In this document: piece by piece, positions 5,576-8,705 of the stretch | Layout: every line of letters begins with the position of its first letter | Position numbering within the stretch: position 1 is the stretch's first letter | DNA from: Pseudomonadota bacterium | Lineage (GTDB): Bacteria > Pseudomonadota > Alphaproteobacteria > Rhizobiales > Hyphomicrobiaceae | Reading direction: 5' to 3' | DNA: 8,705 nucleotides | Assembly: GCA_003242645.1 (NCBI GenBank) | Contig: QGVC01000137.1 | Span: 1-8,705 of the forward strand | Position numbers and translations under genes: made by a program | The notes under the pieces: generated by a model | Databases searched by the model: none | The model's input: only the letters and a program-made list of their open reading frames with translations | Told to the model about the DNA's origin: nothing

Positions 5576-6262
5576 TCAAGGAATCAGCTTGTATCCGCCG
5601 GTCTCAGTGACCAGCAGCTCGGCCTTCGAGGGATCGCGCTCGATCTTTTGTCGCAACCGATATATGTGCGTTTCGAGTGTATGTGTCGTCACGTTGGCGT
5701 TGTAGCCCCAGACCTCATGCAGCAGCACGTCGCGGGTGACGACCTTTTCGCCGGCTCGGTAGAGGTACTTGAGAATCGAGGTCTCTTTCTCGGTGAGGCG
5801 GATCTTTGAGCCCTTCTCGTCGATGAGCAGCTTGGCGGCAGGCTTGAAGGTGTACTTGCCTATGGTGAAGACGGCATCCTCACTTTGCTCATGCTGACGG
5901 AGCTGGGCCCGGATGCGCGCCAACAGAACGGCGAACTTGAAGGGCTTCGTGACGTAGTCGTTGGCGCCCGCATCGAGGCCCAGGATCGTGTCAGCGTCCG
6001 AGGCATTGCCGGTCAACATGATGATCGGCGCCTTGAAGCCTGACTTGCGCAAAGCCTTGCAGGCCTCACGGCCATCCATGTCCGGCAGGCCGACGTCCAG
6101 AATGATCAAGTCGAAATGGTTGTTCTTGACGGCTTCCATGCCGCTTGTGGCGTCAGCTACCGTGGTGACTTGGAACTCGTCGTGAAGGGTAAGCTGGTCG
6201 CGCAGGGTGTCGCGAAGGTCCTCGTCGTCGTCGACGATGAGAATCTTGCGTGCCGCACTCAT
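5576..6262 (-). CDS. PhoB/OmpR-family response regulator, CenR-like
   Basis: The 228-residue protein is a two-component response regulator that would bind DNA when phosphorylated. The receiver domain (5-122) has the acidic pocket DDD (11-13), phosphoacceptor D56 in LIILDVGLPDMDG (52-64), the switch Thr84 in IMLTG (81-85) and Lys106 in YVTKPF (103-108). A short linker precedes the winged-helix domain (about 131-228), with RLTEKETSILKYL (155-167), the recognition helix region TTHTLETHIYRLRQKIE (192-208) and the wing LLVTETGGYKL (216-226). The receiver end LLARIRAQLRQHEQSEDAVF (113-132) and the overall sequence resemble CenR, an envelope regulator of alphaproteobacteria; that name is recalled, not searched. 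No histidine kinase gene adjoins it. The ATG at 6262 has GGGGAGCGAG upstream. The divergent L,D-transpeptidase gene begins about 65 nt away, so a shared control region is likely. Confidence 0.92.
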   Translation of the reverse strand: MSAARKILIVDDDEDLRDTLRDQLTLHDEFQVTTVADATSGMEAVKNNHFDLIILDVGLPDMDGREACKALRKSGFKAPIIMLTGNASDADTILGLDAGANDYVTKPFKFAVLLARIRAQLRQHEQSEDAVFTIGKYTFKPAAKLLIDEKGSKIRLTEKETSILKYLYRAGEKVVTRDVLLHEVWGYNANVTTHTLETHIYRLRQKIERDPSKAELLVTETGGYKLIP

Positions 6263-6327
6263 TCGATCTCGCTCCCCGGATGTTAGGATGTTTTGAAGAA
6301 TGTATCACTGGAGAGGCTGACGAAACA

Positions 6328-6918
6328 GTGTCCGGAGTAAAGCCCCGGCTGCCCTGTAAGATTCATCGCAAGGCGCCCGCCGAGCTTCAGATCCGCGCGC
6401 TGTCCATGAGCTCCACCCGCGGATGGGCGAGCATCGGCGGGCTGAGGTTTCCGTGCGCCCTGGGACGGACCGGTCGGCGCACGATCAAGCGCGAAGGAGA
6501 TGGCGCCACCCCCGTCGGTGCCTATGTCGTCCGTCGTGCCTTCTACCGACCAGATCGTCTTCTGCGCCCGACCACTCGCGTGCCCCTCCGGCCACTGAGG
6601 CCTGAGGACGGTTGGTGCGATCAGGTCGGCGACAGAAACTACAATCGGTACGTCAAGCACCCCTACCCGGCCAGCGCCGAACGAATGTGGCGCGAAGACC
6701 ACCTGTATGATGTTGTCGTCGTGATCGATCATAACGAGCGGCCGCGCGTGCAGGGCAGGGGCAGTGCCGTGTTCATGCACGTCGCCAGGGACGGCTACGA
6801 GCCGACGGCCGGTTGCATTGCCTTCAAGCGCGCTCATCTGCTTCGGATATTGAAGTTGCTGCATCCTGGCACGACGGTACGCGTTGCGCCGTGGTCTCGT
6901 GCTTCGGCTCCTCGATGA
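6328..6918 (+). CDS. L,D-transpeptidase (YkuD) family protein
   Basis: The 196-residue protein belongs to the YkuD-domain group related to COG3786. YkuD enzymes form 3-3 cross-links in peptidoglycan or attach proteins to it through a catalytic cysteine. Seen here are FPCALGRTGRRTIKREGDGATP (41-62), the GWCDQVGDRNYNRYV segment (95-109), a WREDHLYD run (121-128), and the catalytic region GSAVFMHVARDGYEPTAGC with His151 and Cys163. No signal peptide is visible, which is odd for an enzyme acting in the periplasm. The start is uncertain. GTG 6328 has GGAGAGG eleven nt upstream and keeps the family-like stretch AELQIRALSMSSTRG, while ATG 6406 would cut it off. ATG 6250 would overlap the response-regulator gene and adds Cys-rich, non-family residues. 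The gene is divergent from the response regulator and convergent with amtB. Confidence 0.85.
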   Translation: MSGVKPRLPCKIHRKAPAELQIRALSMSSTRGWASIGGLRFPCALGRTGRRTIKREGDGATPVGAYVVRRAFYRPDRLLRPTTRVPLRPLRPEDGWCDQVGDRNYNRYVKHPYPASAERMWREDHLYDVVVVIDHNERPRVQGRGSAVFMHVARDGYEPTAGCIAFKRAHLLRILKLLHPGTTVRVAPWSRASAPR

Positions 6919-6924
6919 CAAGTG

Positions 6925-6953
6925 AAAAAGCGGCCCGGAGGTAATCCGGGCCG
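6925..6953 (-). terminator. Intrinsic terminator after amtB
   Basis: CGGCCCGGA (6931-6939) and TCCGGGCCG (6945-6953) form a perfect 9-bp GC-rich stem with the loop GGTAA. On the minus strand the stem is followed at once by CTTTTTC (6924-6930), a proper U-run. It lies 47 nt beyond the amtB stop and so closes the glnK-amtB transcript. On the plus strand no T-run follows, so it would stop the L,D-transpeptidase transcript poorly. Confidence 0.88.
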
Positions 6954-7000
6954 GTCCAGTCTAGGGAGTAGTTGAGTGGAGAAATCTGCCGAGCAGCGCG

Positions 7001-8323
7001 CTACTGCACCACCTCGCCGTGCAGATTGATGTCGAGACCCTCGATCTCGACTGCCTTGTCCACCCGCAGCCCCATGATGGCCTTGACAATCATGAGGATG
7101 ACGAAGGTGGCTACGGCGCACCAGACGATGGTTGCGATGATGCCGTAGATCTGCAGGGGAACCTGCGCGGCATTCCCTTCGAGGAGTCCAGGCGTGCCGC
7201 CAATTGCCTCGACCGCGAATACGCCGGTCAGGATGGCGCCAACGATGCCGCCAACGCCGTGAATGCCAAACACATCGAGGCTGTCATCGTAGCCAAGCGC
7301 TCTCTTGACCGTCGTTGACGCGATGAAGCAGAGCACTCCAGCGGCAATGCCGATTATCAGCCCACCCATCGGAGCGACGAACCCAGCCGCCGGTGTGATC
7401 GCGACGAGGCCAGCGACAGCACCCGACGCGATGCCAAGCACGCTCGGCTTGCGGTGCACGATCCATTCCGAGAACATCCACGCGAGCGCAGCTGCGGCCG
7501 TCGCGATCTGAGTCACCGCCATCGCCATGCCCGCTCCCCCGTCGGCAGCAGCTGCGGAACCGGCGTTGAAACCAAACCAGCCAACCCACAGCAGGGACGC
7601 CCCGATCACCGTCAGCACAAGGTTGTGCGGCGCCATGTTTTCCGTGCCGTAGCCGATACGCGGCCCGAGGACCAGCGCGCAGACAAGGCCGGCAATGCCA
7701 GAGTTGATGTGCACGACTGTGCCGCCGGCGAAGTCAAGGACGCCGTCCTCACCGAGGAAGCCGCCGCCCCAGACCCAGTGGCATACGGGCGCGTAGACGA
7801 AGATGAGCCACAAGGCGAGGAACACCAGCAGGCTCGAGAACTTCATTCTGTCGGCGACGGCGCCGCAAATGAGCGCTGGCGTGATGATGGCGAATGTCAT
7901 CTGAAAGGTCATGAAGACCGACTCGGGGATCGTCCCCGACAGCGCGTCCTTGGTCAGGTGGGAGAGAAACATCTTGTCCAGCCCACCGACGTAAGCGTTG
8001 AACGTCCCGCCGTCGCCGAACGCGAGCGAGTAGCCGATCACCATCCAGAGCACGCTCATAAGGCAGGCTGTCGCGAAGCTCTGCATCACCGTGGCAAGCA
8101 CATTCTTCTTGCGCACCATGCCGCCGTAAAAGAGCGCGAGGCCCGGGATGGTCATCATCAAGACGAGGACCGTGGATGTGAGCATCCAGGCGGTGTCGCC
8201 GGAGTCGAGCGTCGGCGCGGCCTCGGCAGCTGGAGCTGCCTCCTGCGCCAGCGCCGGCAAAGCTGACAGTGCCGCTGCCATTGCGGCACTCCCGGCAATG
8301 CGCAAAAGCATTCTTGATGTCAT
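7001..8323 (-). CDS. amtB: Ammonium transporter AmtB
   Basis: The 440-residue inner-membrane channel of the Amt/Mep/Rh family takes up ammonium. A signal peptide (1-27, ending ALPALAQ) and an Ala/Pro linker precede about eleven transmembrane helices. By alignment to E. coli AmtB the key residues are intact: the pore histidines His205 (DFAGGTVVHIN) and His355 (DVFGIHGVGG), the Asp197 that stabilises the ammonium site, and the Phe gate residues Phe144 (MTFAIITPA) and Phe252 (GWFGFNAGS) with Ser256. The cytosolic tail LRVDKAVEIEGLDINLHGE (419-437) keeps the EGLD-x-x-x-HGE pattern through which GlnK controls the channel. The ATG at 8323 is preceded by AGAAGGGA. The gene lies 71 nt downstream of glnK, and the terminator at 6925-6953 ends the unit. 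Expression is expected to follow the nitrogen-regulated promoter upstream of glnK, outside this window. Confidence 0.97.
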   Translation of the reverse strand: MTSRMLLRIAGSAAMAAALSALPALAQEAAPAAEAAPTLDSGDTAWMLTSTVLVLMMTIPGLALFYGGMVRKKNVLATVMQSFATACLMSVLWMVIGYSLAFGDGGTFNAYVGGLDKMFLSHLTKDALSGTIPESVFMTFQMTFAIITPALICGAVADRMKFSSLLVFLALWLIFVYAPVCHWVWGGGFLGEDGVLDFAGGTVVHINSGIAGLVCALVLGPRIGYGTENMAPHNLVLTVIGASLLWVGWFGFNAGSAAAADGGAGMAMAVTQIATAAAALAWMFSEWIVHRKPSVLGIASGAVAGLVAITPAAGFVAPMGGLIIGIAAGVLCFIASTTVKRALGYDDSLDVFGIHGVGGIVGAILTGVFAVEAIGGTPGLLEGNAAQVPLQIYGIIATIVWCAVATFVILMIVKAIMGLRVDKAVEIEGLDINLHGEVVQ

Positions 8324-8394
8324 GTTTCAAAGTCCCTTCTAGCTTTGGTTGGATTGGTGCTGGCGGGGGGAGGCCGGCGACACAGGTCACCAGC

Positions 8395-8705
<311 letters not shown>

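Noticed and set aside
7454..8266. 270-codon plus-strand frame opposite amtB
   Set aside because: Antisense shadow of a well-conserved transporter gene; composition dominated by His, Arg, Glu and Asp that mirrors the membrane codons on the other strand.

Overview
The window looks like chromosome from a GC-rich alphaproteobacterium, most likely of the order Hyphomicrobiales. This rests on the Ffh protein with an alphaproteobacterial G4 motif (TRIDGDGRGG) and a Gly/Pro/Leu-rich tail, the ffh-rpsP-rimM order, a CenR-like response regulator, an SNase-like exported protein of a type I associate with this order, and a glnK-amtB pair. The order-level placement is inference from protein resemblance; no rRNA or phylogenetic marker was compared.

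Layout. Positions 1-206 hold the broken or frame-disturbed C-terminal end of a glutathione S-transferase-like gene. Positions 240-2930 (+) carry ffh (signal recognition particle GTPase), rpsP (ribosomal protein S16) and rimM (30S maturation factor). The usual next genes, trmD and rplS, are absent: a convergent gene for an exported SNase-fold protein (2940-3764, -) ends 9 nt after rimM. A complete tRNA-Arg(CCT) gene lies at 3911-3987 (+). Three minus-strand genes follow in the direction of transcription: a PhoB/OmpR-type response regulator (6262-5576), a stand-alone cyclic-nucleotide-binding-domain protein (5370-4843) and an NADPH-dependent FMN reductase (4676-4104). Divergent from the response regulator is a YkuD-type L,D-transpeptidase gene (+, to 6918). 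The right end holds the nitrogen pair on the minus strand, glnK (running off the right edge) then amtB (8323-7001), closed by a good intrinsic terminator at 6925-6953.

How the parts work together. ffh, rpsP and rimM serve protein targeting and 30S assembly. GlnK and AmtB form the standard nitrogen-sensing ammonium uptake module, and the conserved AmtB C-terminal tail and GlnK T-loop are both present. The response regulator resembles the envelope regulator CenR and is divergent from a peptidoglycan cross-linking enzyme, which hints at envelope control but does not prove it. Most of the window is ordinary housekeeping chromosome. I found no mobile element, CRISPR array or defence system. The points most worth a second look are an SNase-fold protein that lacks the catalytic acid, a CNB-domain protein that lacks the phosphate-binding arginine, and the loss of trmD/rplS linkage after rimM.
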